NCBI GenBank assembly: GCA_965275915.1
Contig: CBDHYI010000007.1
Location: forward strand, 1,364,001 to 1,428,000
Source of the DNA: JBDWFY01 sp965275915
Lineage (GTDB): Bacteria; Pseudomonadota; Alphaproteobacteria; Rhizobiales; Stappiaceae
DNA: 64,000 nucleotides
Reading direction: 5' to 3'
Shown here piece after piece: positions 8,785 through 17,745 of the stretch. Made by a program: the position numbers and the translations under genes. The first letter of the stretch is position 1; every line of letters starts with the position of its first letter. The notes below the pieces were generated by a model. It did no database searches, was not told where the DNA came from, and worked only from the letters and a program-made list of their open reading frames with translations.

Positions 8785-9612
8785 ATGTACGAGTACATTC
8801 CAGATTGGTTGTCAGATGAAAATTTCGGTCATGCCGTCAAGACACTTAGTGTACTATTGGGCATAGTAGCATCTCTTTACGGAGCCACAAAACTTCTTGC
8901 ACCTTGGATGAAGAAATTCACCAAATGCGCTCTGACAAGAGCAAACAGATATCTTGTCCAGTCAAGAAGTTGCCTGTCCTGTTTTAGTTTGCGAATGGCA
9001 ATAATTTATAGAGGTCCAGATGAAGTGTTAAATGCCGCGTTTTTATTGTCGCATGAGGAACACGCGCCAGATATTGCTTTCGCGCTCGCAGTGTTGGGTC
9101 ATGAAAAACAAGCGGGAAAATTACATGCAGGGAACGCTGCATACGGAGTGGCTTCCGTAAAAGGTATCACAGCAGCACTCAAATTTATCAAAGCGCTGGA
9201 CGATTATCGCGCCGTGGTTGGTGTATTCCATGATAGTCTGAAGACAATTTCGAGGGACATAAAAGAAGGACCTGACGAAAATGGATGGCGTAGAGATCTA
9301 GCCTTAAAGTCACCACTTGTGTCTATAGCTGATGGGTTTTGCAAGCGTAGTGTACGCTGGGGTGAACATCTGACTGACATAGAAGATTATATCAAATCAG
9401 AACCCAATGTGCCGATAGGGCCGGATAAAATTCGTGACAAAGGTTTATTGAAACCGATTGATGCAAGAAGACTAAAACGCCTTCGCCAAGTTGTCGTTAC
9501 CAATTCGTCTTGTAAAAACCTACCCAAATTCGCTGCGAATTTAGCTGCTCTTAGTCATGCCGTCGAAACGCATTCGTCCCAAAACTCGACAAATAAAACG
9601 CAGCCTGAATAA
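8785..9612 (+). CDS. Uncharacterised membrane-anchored 275-aa protein
   Basis: ATG 8785 starts a protein with one likely membrane segment near the N-terminus (residues ~20-40, LSVLLGIVASLYGATKLLAPW) followed by a basic stretch and a mainly helical cytoplasmic part. Cysteines cluster just after the membrane helix (SRSCLSCFS). No domain is recognised. The gene is clearly AT-richer than the neighbouring chromosome and phage genes, which suggests separate acquisition. It stands alone between the relaxase module and the subtilase gene and could be an immunity or effector protein; that is inference. Confidence 0.55.
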   Translation: MYEYIPDWLSDENFGHAVKTLSVLLGIVASLYGATKLLAPWMKKFTKCALTRANRYLVQSRSCLSCFSLRMAIIYRGPDEVLNAAFLLSHEEHAPDIAFALAVLGHEKQAGKLHAGNAAYGVASVKGITAALKFIKALDDYRAVVGVFHDSLKTISRDIKEGPDENGWRRDLALKSPLVSIADGFCKRSVRWGEHLTDIEDYIKSEPNVPIGPDKIRDKGLLKPIDARRLKRLRQVVVTNSSCKNLPKFAANLAALSHAVETHSSQNSTNKTQPE

Positions 9613-10115
9613 ATACATGAAGTCTCATTCAGATAGTCAGTCCTCTGCGCGATGTTTTCACTACGGTTTTAGGTTCGTATGCAGGGAGTGGTGGCTTTCG
9701 ACACCAAGCATTGCGCAGGCGCACCGAAACTAGTGATGTGGGAGATGCACTCGTAGAGCAAGCAACATACGAACACGCCAAGTAAAGACGTTATGTCCGC
9801 CGTCAACTCTGTTGGAGCGCGTCCGCTAACATTATTGGATCGATTGAAAATGCCTTTACACACAACAGACCAAGACAATTTACCTTGTTTGTATGGAGGT
9901 TGTTTTCCCAGTCGCCGCGTTTGCCGACTGCGGCGTTATTGTGCGAGATTCAACCCCCGTCGCGCAACAAAGACAATCCATCAAGGCAGTTTTGCCGCCA
10001 CACGCGATACCTTGACGTTCTCCTGAACCATTGCCGCGCAGAACCAGAACAAAGTGGCCGCAGGATTTTTTATAGCAAATACCAACTAAAACTATTTGGA
10101 AAAAGGAGATTTCGC
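9613..10115. other. Intergenic region with inverted repeats, no convincing gene
   Basis: About 500 bases without a supported gene. A 9-bp inverted repeat (GTTCGTATG at 9673-9681 and CATACGAAC at 9766-9774) and a GC hairpin (CGCCGC at 9913-9918 with GCGGCG at 9930-9935) are visible. The frame of the subtilase stays open back to 9885, but the strong AAAAGGAG site sits directly before ATG 10116, so that extension is not taken as coding. Confidence 0.4.
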
Positions 10116-11612
10116 ATGCAATTCATTATATCCCACCGACGCGCGGGGAAGTTCCGCGAAAATGAGAAAACAGCCTCGCGCAATGCGGTCGCATCCATGC
10201 TCGAAGCGATGCCAACTGGCGTATCCGATAGAATTTTGACAAACCGTGAGCCGCCTGATGCGCAAGCCCGACGCACGCTCGTGATGGAGGGAAGCAGAGC
10301 AGATTTCGAAGACGCCATGCGCGATGCCCCTGACGATGTGATCGTTGAACCATTGATCCGGTATTATCATGGCAATGCAAACTTGCGTCGTTTTCGTAAG
10401 GCCGACGTCATTTCACCGGCCAGCAGCTTCCCTACTGGCACAGGTGTTCAGGTGACAATTCGTGTACGGGGCCGGGGCCAACCGCTGGAGCACGCGACGG
10501 TCATGCTCTTCGTCCGCGAACTGACAGGCAACGTGAGACGGCTCGACCGTGTCACCAATACAGTGGGAGAGTGCATCTACAAACTTTCGATGTTCTTTCA
10601 GCCGATCTTTGTCATCGTATCGCCTTATGCAGGGTTCTGGGCGGTGCAGTCGCATTTCACCGGCGACGCTACTTTCGACTGTCCGCCCTTGCCAAGCAAT
10701 CGCCGCATCGACTGGTGGCATCGCGACACCGGTCTGTCCTCGTTCGATTCGAATGCCGGTGCAGGCATACGTGTAGGAGTGATAGATACAGGGTTCGGCC
10801 CACATCCACATTTGACGGGTGTTGATGAAGGTGCATTCATAGAAAACGACTTCGACCCGAATGGGGGCGCAGATGTCGACATTCATGGAAGTCATGTCTG
10901 CGGGACGATTGCGGGAAATCCTGGGGGTACTCTGCAACACGCGGGTGTTGCACCAGGTGTGGAGCTCTTTTCAGCACGTGTCTTTCCTCCAAATGTAGGC
11001 GCGGCCAATATTGACATCGCCAACGCCATCGACTTCCTATCGCGCGAGCGAGAGTGTGATTTGATTAATATGAGCCTTGGAGCTGCAGTCGGTTCAGCGC
11101 TTATCCAAGACGCCATTCAAGACGCCGAAGAACGTGGCACGCTCTGTGTCTGCGCGGCAGCGAACTCATCTGGACCGGTCGAGTTCCCTGCTGCATTTCC
11201 CGAGGCGGTGGCGATTTCGGCCGCCGGCAAAATCGGCGCAGCACCGCTGGGCTCGGTCTCGGCTGACACACTTCCGGACGATCCAGCGCTTATTGGGCGC
11301 GACGGTCACTATTTTGCGAATTTCTCGTGTTTCGGACCCGAGGTTGACGCCATTGCGCCAGGCGTAGGGATTGTGGCGACCGTGCCCGAGCGCCACGGGC
11401 TCGTTGCGCCATATGCTGCGCTCGACGGCACCTCGATGGCCACACCGGTGGCGACAGGCGTTCTCGCACGGGCTCTGTCCGAGTTTCCTAACTATTTGGA
11501 TCTGCCGCGTGACCATACCCGAGCCGCGACCGCGCGCGCAACACTTCAGAACATTAGTCACTCGATCGGTTTACCGCGCGATTTTGAGGGCTTCGGCATG
11601 CCAAGAGGTTGA
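10116..11612 (+). CDS. Subtilisin-like serine protease (S8) with intact catalytic triad
   Basis: A strong AAAAGGAG site fixes ATG 10116, giving 498 residues and no secretion signal. The N-terminal ~90 residues (MQFIISHRR... LVMEGSRADFEDAMRDA... VIVEPLIRYY) have the beta-alpha-beta-beta-alpha-beta pattern of an I9-type propeptide. Next is a beta-rich domain (~110-190), then the S8 catalytic domain with D224 (GVIDTG), H257 (DIHGSHVCG), oxyanion N350 (AANSSG) and S440 (DGTSMATP). The triad is complete, so activity is expected, apparently in the cytoplasm. It is followed 31 bases later by a small propeptide-like gene and faces a related pseudoprotease on the other strand. Confidence 0.88.
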   Translation: MQFIISHRRAGKFRENEKTASRNAVASMLEAMPTGVSDRILTNREPPDAQARRTLVMEGSRADFEDAMRDAPDDVIVEPLIRYYHGNANLRRFRKADVISPASSFPTGTGVQVTIRVRGRGQPLEHATVMLFVRELTGNVRRLDRVTNTVGECIYKLSMFFQPIFVIVSPYAGFWAVQSHFTGDATFDCPPLPSNRRIDWWHRDTGLSSFDSNAGAGIRVGVIDTGFGPHPHLTGVDEGAFIENDFDPNGGADVDIHGSHVCGTIAGNPGGTLQHAGVAPGVELFSARVFPPNVGAANIDIANAIDFLSRERECDLINMSLGAAVGSALIQDAIQDAEERGTLCVCAAANSSGPVEFPAAFPEAVAISAAGKIGAAPLGSVSADTLPDDPALIGRDGHYFANFSCFGPEVDAIAPGVGIVATVPERHGLVAPYAALDGTSMATPVATGVLARALSEFPNYLDLPRDHTRAATARATLQNISHSIGLPRDFEGFGMPRG

Positions 11613-11643
11613 TCCGTGGAGCGGTTCCACGCATAGTCTTGGA

Positions 11644-11868
11644 ATGCAGTTTGCAATCACTAAGAAACGCAAATTTCGCGATGTTGGCCCCGCTGACTGG
11701 ATCGAGAAGGTCCAGTCAGTAGAAGGCGTGACAATTCAGGGCAATCCAATGTCTGGTCGATTGAAGATCGAGGCATCGAACGCTGCCATTGAACAGATTC
11801 GCACACTGTTGGGCGACGCATTTCACGTGGAAGAGATCCAGCGCTATAACAGGCAGGCTGGTGACTGA
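11644..11868 (+). CDS. Small propeptide/inhibitor-like protein paired with the subtilase, 74 aa
   Basis: ATG 11644 opens 74 codons directly downstream of the protease. The sequence alternates predicted strands and helices as beta (MQFAITKK), alpha (PADWIEKVQSV), beta (VTIQGNP), beta (GRLKIEAS), alpha (NAAIEQIRTLLGD), beta (FHVEEI). This is the ferredoxin-like order of subtilisin propeptides and I9 inhibitors. It also begins MQF like the protease itself. I infer a free-standing inhibitor, chaperone or immunity protein for the protease. The ribosome site is weak, so coupling to the upstream gene is possible. It ends 11 bases from the convergent pseudoprotease gene. Confidence 0.6.
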   Translation: MQFAITKKRKFRDVGPADWIEKVQSVEGVTIQGNPMSGRLKIEASNAAIEQIRTLLGDAFHVEEIQRYNRQAGD

Positions 11869-11879
11869 CTAAGATGCGT

Positions 11880-13670
11880 TCATAACTTTCGCACGGCCGT
11901 GATAAATTCAAGCGCATCAATCATTGGTGGACCATCCACAACTCGTTGCTTTGATGCGCTTTTGAGCGCAGCTTTGACCTCTGCTGAGGATAGATCGGGA
12001 TTGATGTACATGGCGCTTGCCACGATGGCACCCATGATTACGGTTGAAAAATCAGTACCTTCCCGCTCAACAAGAGTTTGACCGTCCAAGGACGACTTGA
12101 TGTCTACTCCTGGCGCAAACGAGACTACCTGATCTCCTTGGTGAGAAAACGGAGCTATTCCGCCTGATCGATTTGTTGCACCAATCGCGATAACATTTTC
12201 AAGTGCAGCCGGGAAAACCATACCATCGGAAGAATTTCCAGCCACGGCAACTACCACGCCTCCAGCATTTGTTATTTCTTCGATAGCGTCAGCTATAATT
12301 TCACTGCGAACCGGTGACCCAAAAGTGATGATGTACAGATTTGTATTTTGCTCTCGCGCATAGTCTAGCGCATTCGCAATGTCAAAAGTCGCCGCACCTG
12401 CATTGCCATCGAATATTTTATAATGCCTCAAAATTACGTTTTCATGTCTAGTTAAAGCTGCCAACAAGTTAGTTACTAGCGAGCCATAACCTCCTTCGTC
12501 CTTTCCGTTTTCGTCCGATATCCTATTATTCAGAAACGTTCGCGTCGGTTCGATCTTAGGAGCATTCAAGCCAACAGGTGGGGTGTAGCCCGTTCCAAAT
12601 ACCGCCACTCGCACCTCTTTTCTTGCTGGAATTTTTGTCAGGTGTTTTGTCATTTCAGAAAAACTGATCATTTCCAGAGCGGATTGACTAGCAATTTTAT
12701 CGAGAAGCTCTTCGTTCACATTTGCAGTGAGATCTGCGGAAGCGCTGTCGATGCGATTTGCCTTTTCCTTTTTCCATTCTGCCAAGTTTGTCGCTACAAA
12801 TTTATGATCTGGTGCGCGGCGCGCGGCGATTTCAAGACTCTGAAGCGCTTGATCATTCTTTCTTTGTAGCCGGTAGAGACTGGCGAGTATCAGGTGAACT
12901 GCTGGAGATGTGTTTTCTGTCAGCGGAGGGGCCTCAAATTGTTGGACAAATTCATTCAAGTGAAGTGGGTCGATCCGCTTTCGTTCTGCAGAGCTTTCAA
13001 TAAACTCGTGGTATTTCTTGAGGCGTTCAACGAAGACGCATAACTCCTCTGGAGACAATCCATTAAGCACATCGTCATCGTCGAGATAGTGTCGCGCAAC
13101 GGCACAGGCAGCCAGTTTGACCACTTTGCTCAGATCCTCCTCAACTTCAGCAACTTTATGGGAGTGGCCTGCTGATACGCTCTCAATTTGTAAAAACAAC
13201 CGGAATTGATTTTTGCCAGCTTCTATCATCACTTTTACTTTGTCTGTGCGATCAAGAATCCCGTGCATAGCATTTAGGAATCCAGCAACATCGATAGAAA
13301 AAAACTGAGCTGTAAAATTGACCTCTTTAGACGAGAGGGGTTCGAACCTTTTGGCCTTTGCGCCAGCAACGGAGGCAAGCTGGAACCCCAAGTCATTGAG
13401 AGCACTATATTCATCAGCGAGTTTGCGCCTTAAAGTCGCGAAAATCTGATCCAACTCGTGATTGAGGGTTAATGCTATGGCGCGAGCCTCAACATTTTTG
13501 ATCTTCCCATCTTCGATGAGCCCAACTGGAGCAATCTGTACCGCAAAGTCCCGGTCTATTTTCATGACTGAGTGCCACCAGGGTGTAATGGTCCAGATAC
13601 CAATGCGGACAAAAGTTGCAATAACTCCGCAGCAAAGAGCGAGTACGATAAGGCGCAGCAATGTATCCAT
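11880..13670 (-). CDS. Membrane-anchored pseudo-subtilase with TPR-like segment
   Basis: The 596-residue protein has an N-terminal membrane helix (about 5-27), a novel middle region, a TPR-like stretch (~255-300, ILASLYRLQRKNDQALQSLE), and a C-terminal subtilase fold (~350-596). The three catalytic positions are replaced: Asp by G359 (VAVFGTGY), His by Y395 (GGYGSLV), Ser by D540 (EGTDFSTVIMGA). The oxyanion Asn is kept (N479, AGNSS). The stretch GAATFDIANALDYARE aligns with GAANIDIANAIDFLSRE of the active protease on the opposite strand, so the two domains are related. It is probably a sensor or binding partner rather than an enzyme. The domain assignment is seen in the sequence; the role is inferred. 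Confidence 0.75.
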   Translation of the reverse strand: MDTLLRLIVLALCCGVIATFVRIGIWTITPWWHSVMKIDRDFAVQIAPVGLIEDGKIKNVEARAIALTLNHELDQIFATLRRKLADEYSALNDLGFQLASVAGAKAKRFEPLSSKEVNFTAQFFSIDVAGFLNAMHGILDRTDKVKVMIEAGKNQFRLFLQIESVSAGHSHKVAEVEEDLSKVVKLAACAVARHYLDDDDVLNGLSPEELCVFVERLKKYHEFIESSAERKRIDPLHLNEFVQQFEAPPLTENTSPAVHLILASLYRLQRKNDQALQSLEIAARRAPDHKFVATNLAEWKKEKANRIDSASADLTANVNEELLDKIASQSALEMISFSEMTKHLTKIPARKEVRVAVFGTGYTPPVGLNAPKIEPTRTFLNNRISDENGKDEGGYGSLVTNLLAALTRHENVILRHYKIFDGNAGAATFDIANALDYAREQNTNLYIITFGSPVRSEIIADAIEEITNAGGVVVAVAGNSSDGMVFPAALENVIAIGATNRSGGIAPFSHQGDQVVSFAPGVDIKSSLDGQTLVEREGTDFSTVIMGAIVASAMYINPDLSSAEVKAALKSASKQRVVDGPPMIDALEFITAVRKL

Positions 13671-13821
13671 ATTGGGAACCTTATGTGCGTGGCTACAACA
13701 CTATTGAAACAGTTTGTGCTTCTGCAAAATTTAAGTCAATCAATGTCAAACTGCTGGATACAGACAGTACAGATGCGGCCCAAGCCGGCAAGGACAGCGC
13801 TTGCTGGCCTCTGGGGTGCAA

Positions 13822-14328
13822 TCAGGCGCAATGAAAAATGAAGTGGGTTCCGGCTATTGTGACTTCGGAATAGTCCACCGAGAGGTCACGGGCGATTGCC
13901 TCGGTGTCGATGTAAAACTCAAGCTGTTTGGGAATTTCGCCGTATAGACCTTCATCAACGAACTGCTCGGCCAGCTCTTTCATGCTGGAGAGTTCGTAGA
14001 GGGTCAGATCAACACCGCCTGGATCATCGGCGACTTGTTCATGAGAATAGCCACATTCACCAACGGCAATGATGTAGCGGATTTTGTCATCGTCTTCCCA
14101 TTCCTCTGCCGCTTCCAGAAATGCGCCAAAGTTCGCTTGATTCAGTCCCCAGGCTTTGGCGAGATCACAATCAATGTCTTCACCGTCGATGAACTGGATT
14201 TCGTATTCCTCGACAGTGTCCCCGCAGCTGTTGCGGTTGTTGATTGCGCTCGTGGAGTATTCGCTGGCTTTGCGGAAATAAAAGCCCTTCGCGCTGGTAT
14301 CGTAGGGTTGTGCATGAAGTTGGGTCAT
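13822..14328 (-). CDS. ardA: ArdA-like antirestriction protein
   Basis: The 168-residue, strongly acidic protein matches the ArdA pattern: WGLNQANFGAFLEAAEEW in the middle and the C-terminal block LAEQFVDEGLYGEIPKQLEFYIDTEAIARDL. ArdA proteins mimic B-form DNA and inhibit type I restriction enzymes during entry of mobile elements. Start ATG 14328 is followed by a normal frame to TGA at 13822. Its presence fits a conjugative or mobilisable element arriving in a restriction-proficient host. Length agrees with the family. Confidence 0.8.
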   Translation of the reverse strand: MTQLHAQPYDTSAKGFYFRKASEYSTSAINNRNSCGDTVEEYEIQFIDGEDIDCDLAKAWGLNQANFGAFLEAAEEWEDDDKIRYIIAVGECGYSHEQVADDPGGVDLTLYELSSMKELAEQFVDEGLYGEIPKQLEFYIDTEAIARDLSVDYSEVTIAGTHFIFHCA

Positions 14329-14810
14329 GCTTGCCTCGCTTGTCTAAGGGTTTCGACATCGAAGAAACCTCTTCCCCCTGTCGCTTGAACCCTTGCCAAG
14401 CGGCGAGCGCCCCAAACCAAACACCAAAAAAGCCGGCGCAGATTTATCGGTGCCGACCCTATGGGCGATCGTTCAAGTTCTGAGAATTTAAAAGGGACCG
14501 GAATGTTAGCTCTGCCCGACGGCGTGCCGGCGCTGGCAGCGCTTATGTTTCGAAGCCCTTCCTAAATTCTCAGGTTTTGAAATAAGCTGGTCTTTAGGGT
14601 TACAAGCACATGGGACATGTGCGCCCATAAACAAGCGGCGGCACTTCTGTCGCCTCACTTCTTCGCATCAGGGGGCGTTACCCGTATGGGCCGAAACAGC
14701 CCTTTTGGCTGGTTCGGTGAAGCTTGGCGAGGAACGTGCCTAGCGTAATAGCACCCGCCCGGATGCCTGAAAATTAAGCCTGATGAGTCCTGTCATTGGC
14801 TTTAACGCAC
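14329..14810. other. Noncoding region with long inverted repeat
   Basis: About 480 bases with no supported gene between ardA and the helicase-nuclease. Within it lie the 11-bp inverted repeat described separately and a GC hairpin (GCGCTG at 14530-14535, CAGCGC at 14537-14542). Such structured DNA next to ardA in mobile elements can be a leading-region promoter or a single-strand initiation site, but nothing here proves that. Confidence 0.4.
14480..14573. repeat. 11-bp inverted repeat enclosing a hairpin
   Basis: CTGAGAATTTA at 14480-14490 and its exact reverse complement TAAATTCTCAG at 14563-14573 could close a 94-base stem-loop. A 6-bp GC stem at 14530-14542 sits at the centre. Possible single-strand promoter (Frpo-like), replication or regulatory structure. 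Confidence 0.5.
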
Positions 14811-17552
14811 TTAGCCTTGCTGAAGTAATTCATAACTCGCCTTGCCACCAAGTCTTTCAATCTCAACGAGTCCAGGCTCAATTAACCAATCAAAAAACTC
14901 TTCCGGCGAGATTTGCTTAGCGTGTAACCGCAAGATACCTTCAACAAAAATATCATGCTCGACTATTGATACGTCTGATGCACCTTGAACTTTTTTCTTC
15001 GAATGTTCATCAAATTTGGGTTTCCCCAATGTAACTCTATGAATATTTTTGTCATAATCGATGGCTTTTTGCAGTACCGCAAACGCTTCCTCCTTCTTTA
15101 TCAGGGGAGGTTTCTTAGTCGTAGTCTTACATTCGATCAGCATAGAACGCCCGCTTAGAGAAATCATTAAATCGGGTACGTTTTGTTGCTTTCCGTCGTC
15201 TACAACGGTCACCTTCCAACGGTTCTCAATTTGCAAAAGCTTTTCTATCGAGTTTTCGTATTCAGTCCCAAGATTAAGAGCGCAAGCTTCCACCAGTTCC
15301 GCAAAACCTAGCTTTCTCGCCAACTCTACATGGACCTGTTTGTACCTGTCGGAACCAAACCCGAGCGACCCCGCAACCGCTGTGAGTAATGCTGATATCC
15401 TTCGCTGGTTTCCAATAGCTGTCGACAGAATATCCGTTCCCGCACTTAGGAGTTGATCGAAAGTTTGAATTCCTTGCGCTAGGAGCGCTGCTGCGCGCTG
15501 ACGACCAAACCCGGGCACGCTCTCTCGTTGCGCGACGCGCAGGATATCTAATGCTTCGGCGGGTACACCCCACTGAATCTGTCTTGCGAGCATCGATAGT
15601 TTGTTGGTGAGCGTCTGAGGGTAATTCAGTTCCGGTACACTAGCGATCTTGCGCAGACCATCGACAACCCAAGCGACGTCAGTGGCGAGCCTGTGCAATT
15701 GCCCAGAAGGGATATTGGTTTGAAATCTGATAGCCCGCTCGATCTCTCCACGGCTAAACAGTATCAATGCATGAGCACACTGGTTGGTCTGGTCGTCAGT
15801 ACGGTCCAGTGGGCCAAGAAGAGGATGAGCTCGCAAAAAACCGTGTGAATTTACAGGGCGTCTTCCAGATGGATACGGAAGGAACCGAGAAGGGTGACGG
15901 CCTTTGAACTCTTCGCAGTTACAAATTGAGTGAACAAGGCCAGGGATATAACTCTCAAAATCTGCGTCCAAATTGCCTGCATTCTCAGCGAGCAGGTCAA
16001 GAAAATTCACCGCGGTCGCCGGAAGCAATCCTGTTTGTGCAACGGTTTTCCCGACGGGGGTCGGCATCAGTAGGCCGAAATCCTCTTCCAACAGTTTTTT
16101 GTCGACGAGCCAGTCTGTCGCATTAACAGCGCTCGCTACGACATCCTCTAGTTTCCTCGGATTTCGTTCTTCAATTTGGTGCCAATAGAAACTGTGCTGA
16201 AAAAATTCAGTTAGGCTGTTCCGAGCGTTGACAACACCAAAGGAAACCATGGCCAACACCGCCCGCCGCATGGACAGCTGAACTAAATTCGACGATATAT
16301 GATCGTTCTCCGGCAAAATCAGAGTGTTCGCGTGAGTAAGTTCCCTTTGGTTCTTTGGGAGAAGAACTGCAAACCCTTCTGGGTGCAGACCAAGGCGCCC
16401 CGCACGGCCAGACATGTTGCGATAATCGGAACGAGCGATCATCTGCCCGTCTCGAGCGCCCCACTGGTAGGTTAGCTTGGGAAAAACTACCGACTTGAAC
16501 GGAAAATTGACTCCGGCAGCGAGCGTTGTCGTCGCAAAACATACGTCGAAGCTGGAGGCATCAAATCCGTTTTCGATAACCTGTCGCTCTTGCGCTGTTA
16601 GATCGGCAGTGTGAAACGCGACACGCTTCTGGGCGCTTTGTTGTAGCTGTTCCGAGGATTCCGTTGGCTCCGAGAATAGTTCAAGCTGTTCGGCTAAAAC
16701 CACACCGTCCGCGGTCCTAGCAGAGGACTGACAGTACTGAGTAGCCATGTCGCTAGCTTCTCTTCGTGACTCTGTGAACACCAAGACTGGTCCACGCCCC
16801 ATTCCAACCAATTGGCGTGCCGCTGAAACAGCATCGGCGGGCAAGTTTTGTCCAATATGGCAGGGAGTTCCTTGTTCTTGGCCAAATCGCAAACTGTATC
16901 CGTTGTTTTCAAACCAGATTTCTTGGTGGAGCTCCACATCACGCACATGGCTTTCTACCAATTTGCACCTCAGCCAATCAGCCAGTTCATTGGCATTCCC
17001 AATTGTAGCGGTCAGCGCAATGAATTGAGACAGGTCTTGCTGGCGAAATATCGCACAAAGCGTTTCTATATTCGGGCCCCTATTCTCCTCGCCGATAATT
17101 TGCAATTCATCAGCAACTACGACTAAGGACCCGATATCCAGTTGGCCAGACAGCAGTAGTGCGAGCGCCTTTTCGTAAGTCGAAATCAGCAGTTGGGGTG
17201 AAACTTCGCCTTCATCACGATCGCCCGTGCTTAACCCTACTGATGCAATCGGACTGGACGAGGACTCACCAATGCGTTTTTCAAAGTCCACGTACTTTTG
17301 GTCAGCAAGAGCCTTATGCGAAACGAGATAAAGGCATTTGTGTCCGCGTTGGAGCGCTGAAAATATCGCGATTTCGCCAACAAGCGTTTTTCCAGATGAT
17401 GTCGGCGAACAAACAATCAGACTGGAACCAACCGCCACTCCTGCATCAAGGGAGAGTTTTTGAATATCGGTGAAATGAGAAATGCCCCAGCTTTTTAGGG
17501 TAGATAGCAGCTCTTCGGACAGGCCGGGCGCATCAAATTCATCAATATTCAT
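14811..17552 (-). CDS. Hel308/Ski2-type SF2 helicase with C-terminal PD-(D/E)XK nuclease domain
   Basis: The 913-residue protein has helicase motif I SPTSSGKT at 49-56, motif II ADELQ near 147-151 (DELQ instead of DExH), motif III TATIGNANELADWL, and motif VI MSGRAGRLG. A helix-hairpin-helix (VPGFGRQRAAALLAQGI) follows. The end has a restriction-type nuclease core, PDLMIS then LIECKTTTK, with D794, E807 and K809. It probably unwinds and cuts or degrades DNA. It is divergently transcribed from the 1136-residue nuclease-helicase, 194 bases apart, which suggests a joint defence system. Exact substrate unknown. Confidence 0.75.
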   Translation of the reverse strand: MNIDEFDAPGLSEELLSTLKSWGISHFTDIQKLSLDAGVAVGSSLIVCSPTSSGKTLVGEIAIFSALQRGHKCLYLVSHKALADQKYVDFEKRIGESSSSPIASVGLSTGDRDEGEVSPQLLISTYEKALALLLSGQLDIGSLVVVADELQIIGEENRGPNIETLCAIFRQQDLSQFIALTATIGNANELADWLRCKLVESHVRDVELHQEIWFENNGYSLRFGQEQGTPCHIGQNLPADAVSAARQLVGMGRGPVLVFTESRREASDMATQYCQSSARTADGVVLAEQLELFSEPTESSEQLQQSAQKRVAFHTADLTAQERQVIENGFDASSFDVCFATTTLAAGVNFPFKSVVFPKLTYQWGARDGQMIARSDYRNMSGRAGRLGLHPEGFAVLLPKNQRELTHANTLILPENDHISSNLVQLSMRRAVLAMVSFGVVNARNSLTEFFQHSFYWHQIEERNPRKLEDVVASAVNATDWLVDKKLLEEDFGLLMPTPVGKTVAQTGLLPATAVNFLDLLAENAGNLDADFESYIPGLVHSICNCEEFKGRHPSRFLPYPSGRRPVNSHGFLRAHPLLGPLDRTDDQTNQCAHALILFSRGEIERAIRFQTNIPSGQLHRLATDVAWVVDGLRKIASVPELNYPQTLTNKLSMLARQIQWGVPAEALDILRVAQRESVPGFGRQRAAALLAQGIQTFDQLLSAGTDILSTAIGNQRRISALLTAVAGSLGFGSDRYKQVHVELARKLGFAELVEACALNLGTEYENSIEKLLQIENRWKVTVVDDGKQQNVPDLMISLSGRSMLIECKTTTKKPPLIKKEEAFAVLQKAIDYDKNIHRVTLGKPKFDEHSKKKVQGASDVSIVEHDIFVEGILRLHAKQISPEEFFDWLIEPGLVEIERLGGKASYELLQQG

Positions 17553-17651
17553 TTCTCGGTTCGACTCAAGCAGCGTCTATTGGTCTTTCTCGGTCATTTA
17601 ACCTATCCCAGAATCTACTAGGGTGGTAGCATTTCGAGATATCTCAACTTA

Positions 17652-17679
17652 TTGGACGCATCAATTATTCACATAAGTT
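17652..17679 (+). promoter_or_regulatory. Possible promoter for the nuclease-helicase gene
   Basis: In the 193-base divergent spacer, TTGGAC (17652-17657) and TAAGTT (17674-17679) are 16 bases apart and resemble -35/-10 boxes, about 67 bases before ATG 17746. Only a by-eye match; weak. Confidence 0.3.
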
Positions 17680-17745
17680 AGAAATGCTCGTGAAAAATCT
17701 TATGAGTGGAGTTTGGCGCAAAAACCGTCCAGGAACGGAATTAAC

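Noticed and set aside
9885..10115. N-terminal extension of the subtilase
   Set aside because: Open in frame but Arg/Pro-rich, and the AAAAGGAG site lies directly before ATG 10116.
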